Shown here: positions 1 to 9,016 of the stretch, piece by piece
Layout: the number at the start of each line of letters is the position of its first letter
How positions within the stretch are numbered: the first letter of the stretch is position 1
Assembly: GCF_014268275.3 (NCBI RefSeq)
Contig: NZ_CP077084.1
Coordinates: 4,278,001 to 4,342,000, forward strand
Direction of reading: 5' to 3'
Source: Pseudomonas tritici
GTDB taxonomy: Bacteria; Pseudomonadota; Gammaproteobacteria; Pseudomonadales; Pseudomonadaceae
DNA length: 64,000 bases
Program-made: the position numbers and the translations under genes
Notes under the pieces: generated by a model
Database searches by the model: none
What the model was told of the DNA's origin: nothing
What the model saw: only the letters and a program-made list of their open reading frames with translations

Positions 1-631
1 CCACCAACTTGAAATCCAGGTTGATATAGGTGGTAGTGACATGCGCTACAGCCGTGCCGACCCCAGCTTCGTTAAACAGCAAGCCGAGCATCGCCAGCAT
101 TTGCGGCAGCACCATGGCCCAGCCCAGGGCTTCTGTGAGGCGGCGGGATTCGCGCAAGGCTTGTACTGGCGTATCGCGGGTCAGCCAGCAGGCAAGGCCA
201 AGGGCGATCAGGCAGCCGATACCGAGGGAGACGAAGGTGGTGTTTTTCGGGTCCAGCAGCGGTACGCCGCCGATTTCGGTGTGTTTGAGCAACACCGAGC
301 CGATCACCGTGGTCAAGGGGATGGCCAGCGCCGGGATAAACAGTTTGTGACCCAGCCGACCGGCACTGGCACGCGAAGCCTTGTCATGCAGCTCGGCATG
401 CTTGCCACGGCCGACGCCGCCCATGCCGGCGATCAATGCCATGACCACGACGCCGACACCGATAACCACCGACGGCAAACGCTCACCGATCAGGAACGGA
501 ATGGCGAACAACAACCAGAACAATGCACTGGACCAGCGCTTGGGATGGGTTTTGTCCATCACGATCATGCCCGCCGTGATCAGCAGCAGAACGCCGGCCA
601 GCCAGTAGAGGTATTGAATGGAAATGATCAT
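1..631 (-). CDS. DUF979 family membrane protein (3' part missing, runs off the left edge)
   Basis: The ATG at 629-631 overlaps the stop codon of the upstream DUF969 gene (ATGA), so the two are translationally coupled. About 210 residues are visible and no stop is reached. The reading starts MIISIQYLYWLAGVLLL and continues through several strongly hydrophobic segments separated by short polar loops, including the stretch LPSVVIGVGVVVMALIAG and a later hydrophobic block around residues 115-150. DUF979 and DUF969 proteins are known as an adjacent pair of polytopic inner-membrane proteins. In many bacteria they sit beside a pyrrolidone-carboxylate peptidase gene, which suggests a role in uptake of a pyroglutamate-like compound, but that neighbour would lie outside this window. 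The function is therefore inference; family membership is fairly secure. Confidence 0.8.
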   Translation of the reverse strand, partial: MIISIQYLYWLAGVLLLITAGMIVMDKTHPKRWSSALFWLLFAIPFLIGERLPSVVIGVGVVVMALIAGMGGVGRGKHAELHDKASRASAGRLGHKLFIPALAIPLTTVIGSVLLKHTEIGGVPLLDPKNTTFVSLGIGCLIALGLACWLTRDTPVQALRESRRLTEALGWAMVLPQMLAMLGLLFNEAGVGTAVAHVTTTYINLDFKLV

Positions 632-1344
632 TGCGCGACCTCCACGGGTGTGGCGGCAGGCGTCATCTCACGGGTGAGCCTTCGGTCAAACCGGTGCAGG
701 CGGATCGCATGGATGATAAACGCGCAGATCGCCGTAGGAATGCCCCACACCGCGATGTGCAGAGGTTCCACATCAATCCCTGAGCCGAGCAGGAAGGTGT
801 GCATCAATGCGATGGCGCCAAAGGCGACAAAGATGTCTTCACCAAAAAACAGCCCGACGTTGTCTGTCGCGGCGCACATAGCTAACACTTTGTGGCGCAA
901 TTTGTCTGGTAGCTTGCCGTAGCGTTTTTCGGCGGCACCCTCGGCCATTGGAGCCAGTAACGGGCGCACCATCTGCGGGTGCCCGCCCAGACTGGTCAAG
1001 CCCATGGCGGCGGTGGATTCGCGCACAAACAGGTAGATGATCAACAAGCGCCCGACCGTGGCGCGCTCGAACCGTGCAATCCAGTTCTGCGCATGCAGGC
1101 GCAGCCCATGGCGCTCCAATAGGCCGATGACCGCCAGGGGCAATAACAGAATCAACTGCAGGGCTCGGGTCTGAAGAAAGCCATCGCCCATGGTGGCAAG
1201 GATTTTTTCCAGTGGGAAATGGGCGGCGAAACCGGTGGCGATAGCGGCGGCGGTGACCACCAGCAGAGGGTTGATGCGCAAGACAAAGCCAACCACGATC
1301 ACAAGTACGCCGATCAACGGCCATAAGTTCACAACAGTTTGCAT
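628..1344 (-). CDS. DUF969 family inner-membrane protein
   Basis: The protein is about 238 residues and almost entirely hydrophobic, with six or so predicted membrane segments (for example WPLIGVLVIVVGFVLRI near residues 5-21 and the segment ending ICAFIIHAI near the C-terminus). A conserved polar patch around VRESTAAMGLTSLGGHPQMVRPLL fits the DUF969 family, which pairs with DUF979. I chose the ATG at 1344 (MQTVVNLWP), preceded by AGGA at a workable distance, over an in-frame upstream ATG at 1380. The downstream DUF979 gene overlaps its stop by four bases. The pair probably forms one transporter-like complex; the substrate is unknown. Confidence 0.82.
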   Translation of the reverse strand: MQTVVNLWPLIGVLVIVVGFVLRINPLLVVTAAAIATGFAAHFPLEKILATMGDGFLQTRALQLILLLPLAVIGLLERHGLRLHAQNWIARFERATVGRLLIIYLFVRESTAAMGLTSLGGHPQMVRPLLAPMAEGAAEKRYGKLPDKLRHKVLAMCAATDNVGLFFGEDIFVAFGAIALMHTFLLGSGIDVEPLHIAVWGIPTAICAFIIHAIRLHRFDRRLTREMTPAATPVEVAQ

Positions 1345-1675
1345 GGCGAAGAGGTCCTTTAGTGCGCGCTGCGGCGCCATTACAGCAGGATGTGAACAAA
1401 GGGCTCACAGCAAGAAGCGGCGTGCAGTCGGCTCGGTTTTTTATTGTTGACCCGGAAGGTCGAGCTTCAGTGGCGGCAACTTTGCTGCCTGGGGCGGGAG
1501 GTGTCCAACAAGAAAAATTGTTGCTGCAAACCAATAAATTTTGTGGGTGACTGACCTGTTGCTGCTTCAGATTTCCTTGGCGGTAGCGCCTGACGCTAGC
1601 GCTCCGTTTTCCAGCTTCCCTTCGTCCTTCACGCAGCGGGACGCGTCCTGCACGGCCATGGGCAAAAATCACAGG

Positions 1676-1707
1676 CAACAAAAAAGGGCCCACCTTTCGG
1701 TGAGCCC
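1676..1707 (-). terminator. Rho-independent terminator after tRNA-Val(GAC)
   Basis: Read on the minus strand, GGGCTCACC-GAAA-GGTGGGCCC is followed by TTTTTTG. It lies about 30 bases past the 3' end of the tRNA and should end its transcript before the DUF969 gene. The rest of the roughly 390 bases between that tRNA and the DUF969 start shows no gene. Confidence 0.85.
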
Positions 1708-1738
1708 TTCTAGACCGCCCAGCAGAGCGGATTTTGTT

Positions 1739-1815
1739 TGGTAGGCGCGATTGGACTCGAACCAACGACCCCCACCATGTCAAGGTGGTGCTCTAACCAA
1801 CTGAGCTACGTGCCT
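1739..1815 (-). tRNA. tRNA-Val (anticodon GAC)
   Basis: This is a 77-nt cloverleaf on the minus strand with an encoded CCA end. The anticodon stem-loop is CCACC-TTGACAT-GGTGG, giving anticodon GAC (valine). The D arm, variable loop and T arm (GGTTCGAGTCC) are normal. The acceptor stem pairs AGGCACG with CGCGCCT, which leaves an A-C mismatch at the fifth pair. Confidence 0.95.
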
Positions 1816-1999
1816 GCTGTGAGGCGGCATTCTACGGAATTCCGGAGGGGTGTCAACATCTTTTTTGCAGCTAACCCTATGAATATGCGAATTTTTTATT
1901 GGCGTGGAGCCCACCCGTGAATTTCGGGTGGCTGGCAGGCAATTTTCAACTCAGGTAGGATCGGCGCACTCGTAAAAAATATAAAACAGAGGTTCCAGG

Positions 2000-3283
2000 A
2001 TGGCGAACACCCCCTATCCCCAGTCGTATTACGCCGCTTCCGCGAATACCGTTCCACCTCGCCCGGCACTGCAAGGCGAGGTCGAAACCGATGTGTGCGT
2101 GATTGGCGCCGGCTATACCGGCCTTTCCAGCGCGCTGTTTCTGCTGGAGAACGGTTTTCGCGTGACGGTACTGGAAGCCGCCAAGGTGGGGTTTGGCGCC
2201 TCGGGCCGCAACGGCGGGCAGATCGTTAACAGCTACAGCCGTGATATCGACGTGATCGAGCGTAGCGTCGGGCCGCAGCAGGCGCAATTGCTGGGGCAGA
2301 TGGCGTTTGAGGGCGGCAGGATCATTCGTGAACGCGTCGCCAAGTATCAGATCCAGTGCGACCTGAAGGACGGCGGGGTATTCGCCGCGCTTAACAGCAA
2401 GCACATGGGCCACCTGGAGTCGCAAAAGCGCCTGTGGGAACGCTACGGCCACACGCAGCTGGAGTTGCTGGACGAACGCCGCATCCGCGAAGTGGTGGCC
2501 TGTGACAACTACGTCGGCGGTTTGCTGGACATGAGTGGCGGGCACATCCACCCGCTCAACCTGGCCTTGGGCGAAGCAGCAGCGGTTGAATCGCTGGGCG
2601 GAACGATCTACGAGCAATCGGCAGCAGTGCGCATCGAGCGCGGCGCAAACCCAGTGGTGCATACCGCCGAGGGCAAGGTCAGGGCCAAGTTCATCATCGT
2701 CGCGGGCAATGCCTACCTGGGCAACCTGGTACCGGAACTGGCCGCCAAATCAATGCCATGTGGCACGCAAGTCATCACCACGGCGCCGCTGGGCGATGAC
2801 TTGGCGAAGACGTTGCTGCCACAGGATTACTGCGTCGAAGACTGTAACTATCTGCTCGACTACTACCGCCTCACCCGCGACAAGCGCCTGATCTTCGGGG
2901 GTGGCGTGGTGTATGGCGCACGCGACCCGGCAAACATCGAGGCAATCATCCGTCCGAAGATGCTCAAGGCCTTTCCGCAGCTCAAAGACGTGAAAATCGA
3001 TTACGCCTGGACCGGCAATTTCCTGCTGACCTTATCGCGCTTGCCGCAAGTCGGTCGGCTGGGTGACAACATTTACTACTCGCAAGGCTGCAGCGGCCAT
3101 GGCGTGACGTACACGCACCTGGCGGGCAAGGTACTGGCGGAGGCGCTGAGAGGCCAGGCAGAGCGTTTTGATGCGTTTGCGGACCTGCCGCACTACCCGT
3201 TCCCGGGTGGGCAACTGTTACGCACGCCGTTTGCGGCGCTGGGTGCCTGGTATTACGGGCTGCGAGATAAGCTGGGGTTCTGA
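2000..3283 (+). CDS. FAD-dependent amine oxidoreductase (gamma-glutamylputrescine oxidase-like)
   Basis: The protein has 427 residues. The N-terminal Rossmann dinucleotide-binding motif VIGAGYTGLSSA (about residues 34-45) is followed by GFGASGRNGGQIV, the FAD-contact motif typical of the DadA/PuuB branch of DAO-fold flavoproteins. The C-terminal GCSGHGVTYTHLAGK is the second FAD-binding segment. PuuB oxidises gamma-glutamylputrescine to the aldehyde with H2O2 release. Pseudomonas genomes carry several paralogues, so the exact substrate here (a glutamylated polyamine or another secondary amine) is not settled. The gene stands alone with its own ribosome site (AGAGG) and no polyamine genes beside it. 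Confidence 0.82.
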   Translation: MANTPYPQSYYAASANTVPPRPALQGEVETDVCVIGAGYTGLSSALFLLENGFRVTVLEAAKVGFGASGRNGGQIVNSYSRDIDVIERSVGPQQAQLLGQMAFEGGRIIRERVAKYQIQCDLKDGGVFAALNSKHMGHLESQKRLWERYGHTQLELLDERRIREVVACDNYVGGLLDMSGGHIHPLNLALGEAAAVESLGGTIYEQSAAVRIERGANPVVHTAEGKVRAKFIIVAGNAYLGNLVPELAAKSMPCGTQVITTAPLGDDLAKTLLPQDYCVEDCNYLLDYYRLTRDKRLIFGGGVVYGARDPANIEAIIRPKMLKAFPQLKDVKIDYAWTGNFLLTLSRLPQVGRLGDNIYYSQGCSGHGVTYTHLAGKVLAEALRGQAERFDAFADLPHYPFPGGQLLRTPFAALGAWYYGLRDKLGF

Positions 3284-3293
3284 CCACATTTTA

Positions 3294-3325
3294 ACCGTGG
3301 GAGCGGGCTTGCTCGCTCCCGCACC
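3294..3325. repeat. REP-like palindrome
   Basis: GTGGGAGCGGGCTTGCTCGCTCCC forms a short imperfect hairpin typical of Pseudomonas REP units. It sits immediately after the FAD oxidoreductase gene. Confidence 0.7.
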
Positions 3326-3343
3326 AAGCCAAATCCCAGACAC

Positions 3344-3370
3344 AAAAAACCCCGGTCTTTCGACCAGGGT
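3344..3370 (-). terminator. Rho-independent terminator after the tRNA-Asp genes
   Basis: On the minus strand the stem ACCCTGGTC-GAAA-GACCGGGGT runs into TTTTTTG. It terminates the minus-strand tRNA cluster at 3444-3832. Confidence 0.85.
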
Positions 3371-3443
3371 CTTTGCTATCGGATCAAAGTAGCCAGAGGC
3401 TTTCTTTGTGCTTCAAGGCGTTCAGTGGGCCTTGAGGCAGATA

Positions 3444-3520
3444 TGGCGCAGCGGACGGGACTCGAACCCGCGACCCCCGGCGTGACAGGCCGGTATTCTA
3501 ACCGACTGAACTACCGCTGC
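3444..3520 (-). tRNA. tRNA-Asp (anticodon GTC)
   Basis: This is a 77-nt cloverleaf with encoded CCA. The anticodon loop TGTCACG lies between CCGGC-type stem strands, giving GTC (aspartate). It is identical to the second copy at 3625-3701. Confidence 0.95.
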
Positions 3521-3624
3521 GTATCGCTTGACCAGTTGAATGTAAACCCTCAACTGTCTTTAAACATCTGATCGATCAGCCTTGGCTGTTCAATCTCAAG
3601 CCTGATAAATCAAGCCTGGAAATA

Positions 3625-3701
3625 TGGCGCAGCGGACGGGACTCGAACCCGCGACCCCCGGCGTGACAGGCCGGTATTCTAACCGACTGAACTACCGCTG
3701 C
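3625..3701 (-). tRNA. tRNA-Asp (anticodon GTC), second copy
   Basis: It is identical in sequence to the copy at 3444-3520 and separated from it by about 100 bases of unrelated spacer, so this is a tandem gene duplication in one transcription unit. Confidence 0.95.
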
Positions 3702-3756
3702 GCGTCGGTGCAACCTTTAACGTTGCGTCTTGCCCTGGGGCAAAACTCTCAAGAAG

Positions 3757-3832
3757 TGGTGGGTGATGACGGGATCGAACCGCCGACCCTCTGCTTGTAA
3801 GGCAGATGCTCTCCCAGCTGAGCTAATCACCC
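3757..3832 (-). tRNA. tRNA-Val (anticodon TAC)
   Basis: This is a 76-nt cloverleaf with encoded ACCA end. The anticodon stem-loop CTGCC-TTACAAG gives anticodon TAC (valine). It is the promoter-proximal gene of the Val-Asp-Asp minus-strand cluster. Confidence 0.95.
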
Positions 3833-3939
3833 TTTGCTTCGTTGAGGCCGCGAAATTTACGCAGATAGCGGACCTAAGTCAATAGCCCGCTTGAAGTTTT
3901 TCTGAAAAAGACAAAATTGCTTCAAGACAGCTACCGGCC

Positions 3940-4719
3940 CTACTCGCTGTAAATCATCTTCTTGCTCATGCCACCGTCCACCACAAACTCTTGCCCGGTG
4001 ACAAACCCCGCTTGGCGCGACAGCAACCATGCCACCATCGCCGCCACGTCCTCGACCGTACCCACCCTGCCCGCCGGATGCTGGGCGTGATCGGTATCAC
4101 TCAGCGGCTCGGCGCGACGGGCTGCGGGATCACGCGCATCGATCCAGCCTGGGCTGACCGCATTGACCCGCACTTCCGGCCCAAGGCTCATGGCCAGGGC
4201 GTGAGTCAGCGCCAGCAGGCCACCCTTGCTCGCCGCATAGGCTTCGGTGTCCGGCTCCGACTGACGCGCCCGGGTCGACGCCAGGTTGACGATGGCGCCA
4301 CCATGCGCACGAAGATACGGAGCGCAGTGCTTGGCCAACAGCATCGGCCCACTGAGATTCACGGCCAACACTCGATTCCAGTAGGCCAGATCCAGGCTTT
4401 CCAGGGTAATGTTGCGCGGGTCGGCGACCGCCGCATTGCACACCAGCGCGTCCAGGCGCCCGAACTGCCCCAGCACTTCGGCGACGCCTTGGGCCACTTG
4501 CTTCTCGTCGGCGACATCCATGGTGATAAACCAGGCGTTTTCGCCCAGCACCTTGGACACCCTGGAACCGCGCTCGCGGTCCAGGTCGGTCAACACGACT
4601 TGCCAGCCTTCGCTGATCAGCCACGCGGCAATCCCGAGGCCAATGCCCCGCGCCGCGCCTGTCACCAGCGCGACACGCCCGTTACTGGCTGCCGCCGTGT
4701 CCATGGACCACTCGATCAC
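3940..4719 (-). CDS. Short-chain dehydrogenase/reductase (SDR)
   Basis: The protein has 259 residues. It carries the cofactor motif [12 protein letters not shown] (about 20-31), the NAA-type motif CNAAVAD (about 93-99), and the catalytic residues Ser in NLAST and YAASK (Tyr-X3-Lys), with the closing segment [13 protein letters not shown] typical of classical SDRs. The substrate cannot be read from the sequence. Its start overlaps the metZ stop (ATGA at 4716-4719), so it is translationally coupled to the sulfhydrylase gene. I recall the same neighbour in P. aeruginosa. Confidence 0.88.
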   Translation of the reverse strand: MIEWSMDTAAASNGRVALVTGAARGIGLGIAAWLISEGWQVVLTDLDRERGSRVSKVLGENAWFITMDVADEKQVAQGVAEVLGQFGRLDALVCNAAVADPRNITLESLDLAYWNRVLAVNLSGPMLLAKHCAPYLRAHGGAIVNLASTRARQSEPDTEAYAASKGGLLALTHALAMSLGPEVRVNAVSPGWIDARDPAARRAEPLSDTDHAQHPAGRVGTVEDVAAMVAWLLSRQAGFVTGQEFVVDGGMSKKMIYSE

Positions 4720-5927
4720 AAGGCCGCCAGCCCGCGAGCCAGGTCAGCCTGCAAGTCGGCAACGTCTTCCAGGCCCACCGCAACGCGGATCAGGCTGTCA
4801 CGGATACCCGCCGCCTCGCGCTCCTGTGGCGCCAGGCGCCCATGGGAGGTGGTGCTCGGGTGAGTAATGGTGGTCTTGCTGTCACCCAGGTTGGCAGTGA
4901 TGGAGATCAGGCGAGTGGCATCGATAAAGCGCCAGGCGCCGTCTTTGCCGCCCTTCACTTCGAAGCTCACCACGGCACCGAAACCACGCTGCTGGCGCTG
5001 GGCCAACTCGTGTTGCGGGTGGCTCTTGAGACCGGCGTAGTGCACTTTCTCGATACCGTCCTGTTGCTCCAACCACTCGGCCAGCGCTTGGGCGTTGGCG
5101 CAATGGGCCTTCATACGCAGGCTGAGGGTTTCCAGGCCTTTGAGGAAGATCCAGGCATTGAACGGGCTCAAGGTCGGGCCAGCGGTGCGCAGGAAGCCGA
5201 CGACTTCTTTCATCTGCTCACTGCGACCGGCGACCACACCGCCCATGCAACGACCCTGGCCGTCGATGAACTTGGTGGCCGAGTGCACGACAATGTCCGC
5301 GCCCAGCTTCAACGGCTGTTGCAACGCCGGGGTGCAGAAGCAATTGTCGACCACCAGCATCGCGCCCTTGGCGTGAGCGACTTCGGCCAACGCGGCGATA
5401 TCCACCAGCTCAGCCAAAGGGTTGGATGGCGACTCGACGAACAGCAACTTGGTGTTGGCCTTGATCGCCGCGTCCCAGCCGGACAGGTCCGCCAGAGGCA
5501 CGTAGTCCACTTCGATGCCAAAACGTTTGAAGTACTTTTCGAACAGGCTGATGGTCGAGCCAAACACGCTGCGCGACACCAGCACGTGGTCGCCAGCACT
5601 GCACAGGCTCATCACCACCGCCAGGATTGCCGCCATGCCGGTCGCCGTGGCCACCGCCTGCTCAGCACCTTCAAGCGCCGCGATACGTTCTTCGAACGCG
5701 CGCACGGTCGGGTTGGTGTAACGCGAATAGACGTTACCCGGCACTTCGCCAGCAAAGCGCGCAGCGGCGTCGGCCGCCGTGCGGAACACGTAGCTGGACG
5801 TGAAAAACATCGGATCACCGTGCTCACCTTCCGGCGTGCGGTGTTGGCCGGCGCGCACAGCCAGGGTATCGAAAGCTACGCCATCGAGGTCGCTGTCCAA
5901 CCGACCGGCATCCCATTCCTGACTCAT
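4716..5927 (-). CDS. metZ: O-succinylhomoserine sulfhydrylase
   Basis: This 403-residue PLP enzyme of the Cys/Met metabolism family makes homocysteine directly from O-succinylhomoserine and sulfide, the direct sulfhydrylation route used by Pseudomonas. Visible marks are YSRYTNPTV (about 67-75), the PLP-stacking region [18 protein letters not shown], and the Schiff-base lysine in [11 protein letters not shown] (K219). Length is normal. The closely related MetB and MetC are the main alternatives; the [11 protein letters not shown] context and purF-linked position favour MetZ. It follows purF after a terminator, so it probably has its own promoter in the short gap at 5928-5965. Confidence 0.93.
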   Translation of the reverse strand: MSQEWDAGRLDSDLDGVAFDTLAVRAGQHRTPEGEHGDPMFFTSSYVFRTAADAAARFAGEVPGNVYSRYTNPTVRAFEERIAALEGAEQAVATATGMAAILAVVMSLCSAGDHVLVSRSVFGSTISLFEKYFKRFGIEVDYVPLADLSGWDAAIKANTKLLFVESPSNPLAELVDIAALAEVAHAKGAMLVVDNCFCTPALQQPLKLGADIVVHSATKFIDGQGRCMGGVVAGRSEQMKEVVGFLRTAGPTLSPFNAWIFLKGLETLSLRMKAHCANAQALAEWLEQQDGIEKVHYAGLKSHPQHELAQRQQRGFGAVVSFEVKGGKDGAWRFIDATRLISITANLGDSKTTITHPSTTSHGRLAPQEREAAGIRDSLIRVAVGLEDVADLQADLARGLAAL

Positions 5928-5963
5928 GCTGCCACTCCTTACTCAATTCTTTATTTAAGATAC

Positions 5964-5987
5964 AAAACCGGCCCCTCAGGGCCGGTT
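5964..5987 (-). terminator. Terminator between purF and metZ
   Basis: On the minus strand, AACCGGCCC-TGA-GGGCCGGTT runs into TTGT a few bases after the purF stop codon. Confidence 0.8.
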
Positions 5988-5992
5988 GTCAC

Positions 5993-7498
5993 TCAGTTGT
6001 TGTACAGATCGATGATCGCGCTGACCGCCTGCGTCTTGATCTTCGACGAGTCATTACGCGCCTGCTCGATCTTGTTCAGGTAGGCCTCGTCGACATCCCC
6101 GGTCACGTACTTGCCGTCGAACACGGCGCAGTCGAACTGGTCGATCTTGATCTTGCCACCGCCGACCGCTTCGATCAGGTCCGGCAGGTCCTGATAGATC
6201 AGCCAATCCGCGCCGATCAGGTCGGCAACGTCCTGGGTCGAACGGTTGTGGGCGATCAATTCATGGGCGCTCGGCATGTCGATACCGTACACGTTCGGGT
6301 AACGCACGGCAGGCGCGGCGGAACAGAAGTACACGTTCTTCGCGCCGGCTTCGCGGGCCATCTGGATGATCTGCTTGCAGGTGGTGCCACGCACGATGGA
6401 GTCATCCACCAGCATCACGTTCTTGCCGCGGAACTCCAGCTCGATCGCATTGAGCTTCTGGCGAACCGACTTCTTGCGCGCCGCCTGGCCCGGCATGATG
6501 AAGGTACGGCCGATGTAGCGGTTTTTCACGAAGCCTTCGCGGAACTTGACGCCCAGGTGGTTGGCCAATTCCAGCGCAGCGGTACGGCTGGTGTCCGGAA
6601 TCGGGATTACCACGTCGATGTCATGCTCAGGACGCTCGCGCAGGATCTTCTCGGCGAGCTTCTCGCCCATGCGCAGGCGTGCCTTGTACACCGAAACACC
6701 GTCGATGATCGAGTCCGGACGCGCCAGGTAGACGTGTTCGAAAATGCACGGGGTGAGTTTCGGCGCCACGGCGCACTGGCGGGTGTGCAGCTTGCCGTCT
6801 TCGGTGATGTACACCGCTTCACCTGGCGCGAGGTCGCGAATCAAGGTGAAGCCCAGCACATCCAGGGACACGCTTTCGGAGGCGATCATGTACTCGACGC
6901 CTTCGTCGGTGTGACGCTGGCCGAACACAATCGGGCGAATGCCGTGCGGGTCGCGGAAGCCGACGATGCCATAACCGGTGATCATGGCGACCACGGCGTA
7001 ACCACCGACGCAACGGTTGTGCACGTCAGTCACGGCAGCGAACACATCTTCTTCGGTCGGCTGCAGCTTGCCACGCTGGGCCAGCTCGTGGGCAAACACG
7101 TTGAGCAGCACTTCCGAGTCGGAGTTGGTGTTGACGTGGCGCAGGTCAGATTCGTAAATCTCCTTGGCCAACTGTTCAACGTTGGTCAGGTTACCGTTGT
7201 GCGCCAGCGTGATGCCGTAAGGCGAGTTGACGTAAAACGGCTGAGCTTCGGCCGACGTCGAGCTGCCGGCAGTCGGGTAACGCACATGGCCAATGCCCAT
7301 GTGCCCGACCAGGCGCTGCATGTGACGCTGGTGGAACACGTCACGTACCAGGCCATTGTCCTTGCGCAGGAATAACCGGCCGTCGTGGCTGGTCACAATA
7401 CCGGCAGCGTCCTGGCCGCGGTGCTGGAGGACGGTTAGCGCGTCATACAGCGCCTGATTGACGTTCGACTTACCGACGATACCGACGATGCCACACAT
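5993..7498 (-). CDS. purF: Amidophosphoribosyltransferase
   Basis: PurF catalyses the first committed step of purine synthesis, transferring the glutamine amide nitrogen to PRPP. I take the ATG at 7498 (MCGIVGIVG), which places the N-terminal nucleophile Cys right after the initiator Met as required in the Ntn-type glutaminase domain; a start three codons upstream would bury it. RGQDAAG and the glutaminase loop HNGNLTN follow. The phosphoribosyltransferase half carries the PRPP motif [13 protein letters not shown]. About 501 residues is the usual length. It lies directly downstream of cvpA, the standard cvpA-purF arrangement. Confidence 0.97.
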   Translation of the reverse strand: MCGIVGIVGKSNVNQALYDALTVLQHRGQDAAGIVTSHDGRLFLRKDNGLVRDVFHQRHMQRLVGHMGIGHVRYPTAGSSTSAEAQPFYVNSPYGITLAHNGNLTNVEQLAKEIYESDLRHVNTNSDSEVLLNVFAHELAQRGKLQPTEEDVFAAVTDVHNRCVGGYAVVAMITGYGIVGFRDPHGIRPIVFGQRHTDEGVEYMIASESVSLDVLGFTLIRDLAPGEAVYITEDGKLHTRQCAVAPKLTPCIFEHVYLARPDSIIDGVSVYKARLRMGEKLAEKILRERPEHDIDVVIPIPDTSRTAALELANHLGVKFREGFVKNRYIGRTFIMPGQAARKKSVRQKLNAIELEFRGKNVMLVDDSIVRGTTCKQIIQMAREAGAKNVYFCSAAPAVRYPNVYGIDMPSAHELIAHNRSTQDVADLIGADWLIYQDLPDLIEAVGGGKIKIDQFDCAVFDGKYVTGDVDEAYLNKIEQARNDSSKIKTQAVSAIIDLYNN

Positions 7499-7539
7499 GC
7501 GACGCAACCCCTACTTAATGAATCTTGACTGAACACAAC

Positions 7540-8097
7540 TTACTGAGGCGTTTTGGCCGGTAAGAGGTGTTCCTTGAACGGAAGATCAGCGGGTACGCTG
7601 ATTCCGCTGGCCAGCCACTGACTGCTCCACCCCAGAATGAGGTTCTTGGACCAATCTGCAACCAATAGAAATTTTGGCACGAGTACCGACTCCTGCCACC
7701 ATGCATCCTGCTGTACCGGCCCCAGGCTCAACAGCCCGACCGCCACGACCACCAGCAACGCGCCACGGGCAGCGCCGAAGGCCATGCCGAGAAATCGATC
7801 GGTCCCGGAGAGGCCGGTGACACGTATCAACTCGCCAATAAGATAATTGACCATTGCCCCCACCAGCAGCGTGGCGATGAACATGATGGCGCAGCCCGCG
7901 ATGACGCGAGCCGAAGGTGTCTCGATGTATCCGGCCAGGTAGACCGACAATGAGCCGCCGAACATCCAGGCTACGACTCCTGCGATGATCCAGGTCAGCA
8001 ACGACAGCGCTTCTTTTACGAAGCCGCGGCTTAGACTGATCAAAGCGGAGATGGCGACAATTGCAACAATCGCCCAATCAACCCAGGTAAATGGCAC
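7540..8097 (-). CDS. cvpA: CvpA family membrane protein (colicin V production protein)
   Basis: The protein has 185 residues with four predicted membrane segments, beginning WVDWAIVAIVAISALISLSRG, then LLTWIIAGVVAWMFG, a third at VIAGCAIMFIATLLVGAMV, and a fourth ending ALLVVVAVGLLSLG. The motif SRGFVKE after the first segment and the FGAARG region are typical of CvpA. It precedes purF by about 40 bases and is probably cotranscribed with it. The family is required for colicin V export and envelope robustness in enteric bacteria; its molecular activity is not settled. Confidence 0.93.
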   Translation of the reverse strand: MPFTWVDWAIVAIVAISALISLSRGFVKEALSLLTWIIAGVVAWMFGGSLSVYLAGYIETPSARVIAGCAIMFIATLLVGAMVNYLIGELIRVTGLSGTDRFLGMAFGAARGALLVVVAVGLLSLGPVQQDAWWQESVLVPKFLLVADWSKNLILGWSSQWLASGISVPADLPFKEHLLPAKTPQ

Positions 8098-8224
8098 AGT
8101 GCAGCCTACGGACAGATGAGGCGGCGCATTTTAGCAGAGCGCTGGGCTGTCGGTAAGCTGTGATTGCGGCTGCTTTGCAAATCAATAGTTTGTGGCAAGC
8201 CAACGCGATTTCAAGCCACCACAA

Positions 8225-8326
8225 AACAAATGTGGGAGCTGGCTTGCCTGCGATGGGGCCGGCACATTCAACATCTCTGTTGATTAGCCCACCGTCATCG
8301 CAGGCAAGCCAGCCCCCACACTTGGC
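8225..8326. repeat. REP doublet (two inverted REP units)
   Basis: ATGTGGGAGCTGGCTTGCCT at 8230 is repeated in inverted orientation (AGGCAAGCCAGCCCCCACA) near 8302, separated by about 50 bases. This is the typical paired REP arrangement of fluorescent pseudomonads, here between the SPOR gene and cvpA. Confidence 0.85.
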
Positions 8327-8353
8327 TTGCATTCCAACCAGAGGCTGGCGGTA

Positions 8354-9016
8354 TCAGCCGCGCTCAGGCTGGAAACGGGTGACAAAACCCTTCAGGTTCT
8401 GCTGGCGATCCAGCAAGTCCCGCAGGCGATCCGCCTCTGCACGCTCGATCAGCGGCCCGATAAACACGCGGTTCTTGCCGTCGGCGCTGCGGATATAGGC
8501 GTTATAGCCCTGGCTACGCAGCTTTTTTTGCAACGCGTCGGCGCCTTCACGGTTGCCCAGGCTGGCCACTTGAATCGACCAACTGATCGGCAAGCCATTC
8601 GGATCGATACGACTCTGGCCCACATCAGGCTTGCCTGGTGCGGCGGGTTGCGGTGCTACCGGCTTGGGCGCGGGTGCAGGCGCGACGGGCTTGGCAGCCG
8701 CGACCGGCGCAGCGGGTGCTGGCTTGACCACTGGCACGCTGGGTTGCACCGGCATTGACGGTGCTTGCTGCGCGGCCACTTCATCATCGGTCGGCACAGG
8801 TTCTTCTTCCGGCAACGCCTGAGGCTCAGGCACCACCACCGGCTCCACCTGAACCTGCGGCACCGCCGGGGCTTGTGGCGCGGCCGGAGCCTCAACCACC
8901 ACCTGACGCTCTTCGTCCTGGCGAGAAAACAGCATCGGCAGGAAAATCACCGCCAGCGCTACCAGAACCAAGGCTCCGACCATTCGCTGCTTGTATGCGC
9001 TATCCAGTAATGCCAT
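8354..9016 (-). CDS. SPOR domain protein (DedD-like cell-division protein)
   Basis: The protein has 220 residues. A single membrane anchor near residues 13-29 (VGALVLVALAVIFLPML) is followed by a long proline/alanine-rich periplasmic linker (about 35-135), then a C-terminal SPOR domain (about 143-220) with WSIQVASLGNREGADALQKKL and a terminal FVTRFQPERG. SPOR domains bind denuded peptidoglycan at the division septum. The folC-dedD-cvpA-purF order is the same as in E. coli, which supports a DedD assignment. The start overlaps the end of folC by 17 bases. Confidence 0.88.
   Translation of the reverse strand: MALLDSAYKQRMVGALVLVALAVIFLPMLFSRQDEERQVVVEAPAAPQAPAVPQVQVEPVVVPEPQALPEEEPVPTDDEVAAQQAPSMPVQPSVPVVKPAPAAPVAAAKPVAPAPAPKPVAPQPAAPGKPDVGQSRIDPNGLPISWSIQVASLGNREGADALQKKLRSQGYNAYIRSADGKNRVFIGPLIERAEADRLRDLLDRQQNLKGFVTRFQPERG

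Noticed and set aside
839..1783. Long minus-strand frame crossing the DUF969 start and the tRNA terminator
   Set aside because: It reads through a tRNA-Val region and terminator and overlaps the DUF969 gene in another frame; it is low-complexity Arg-rich shadow coding.
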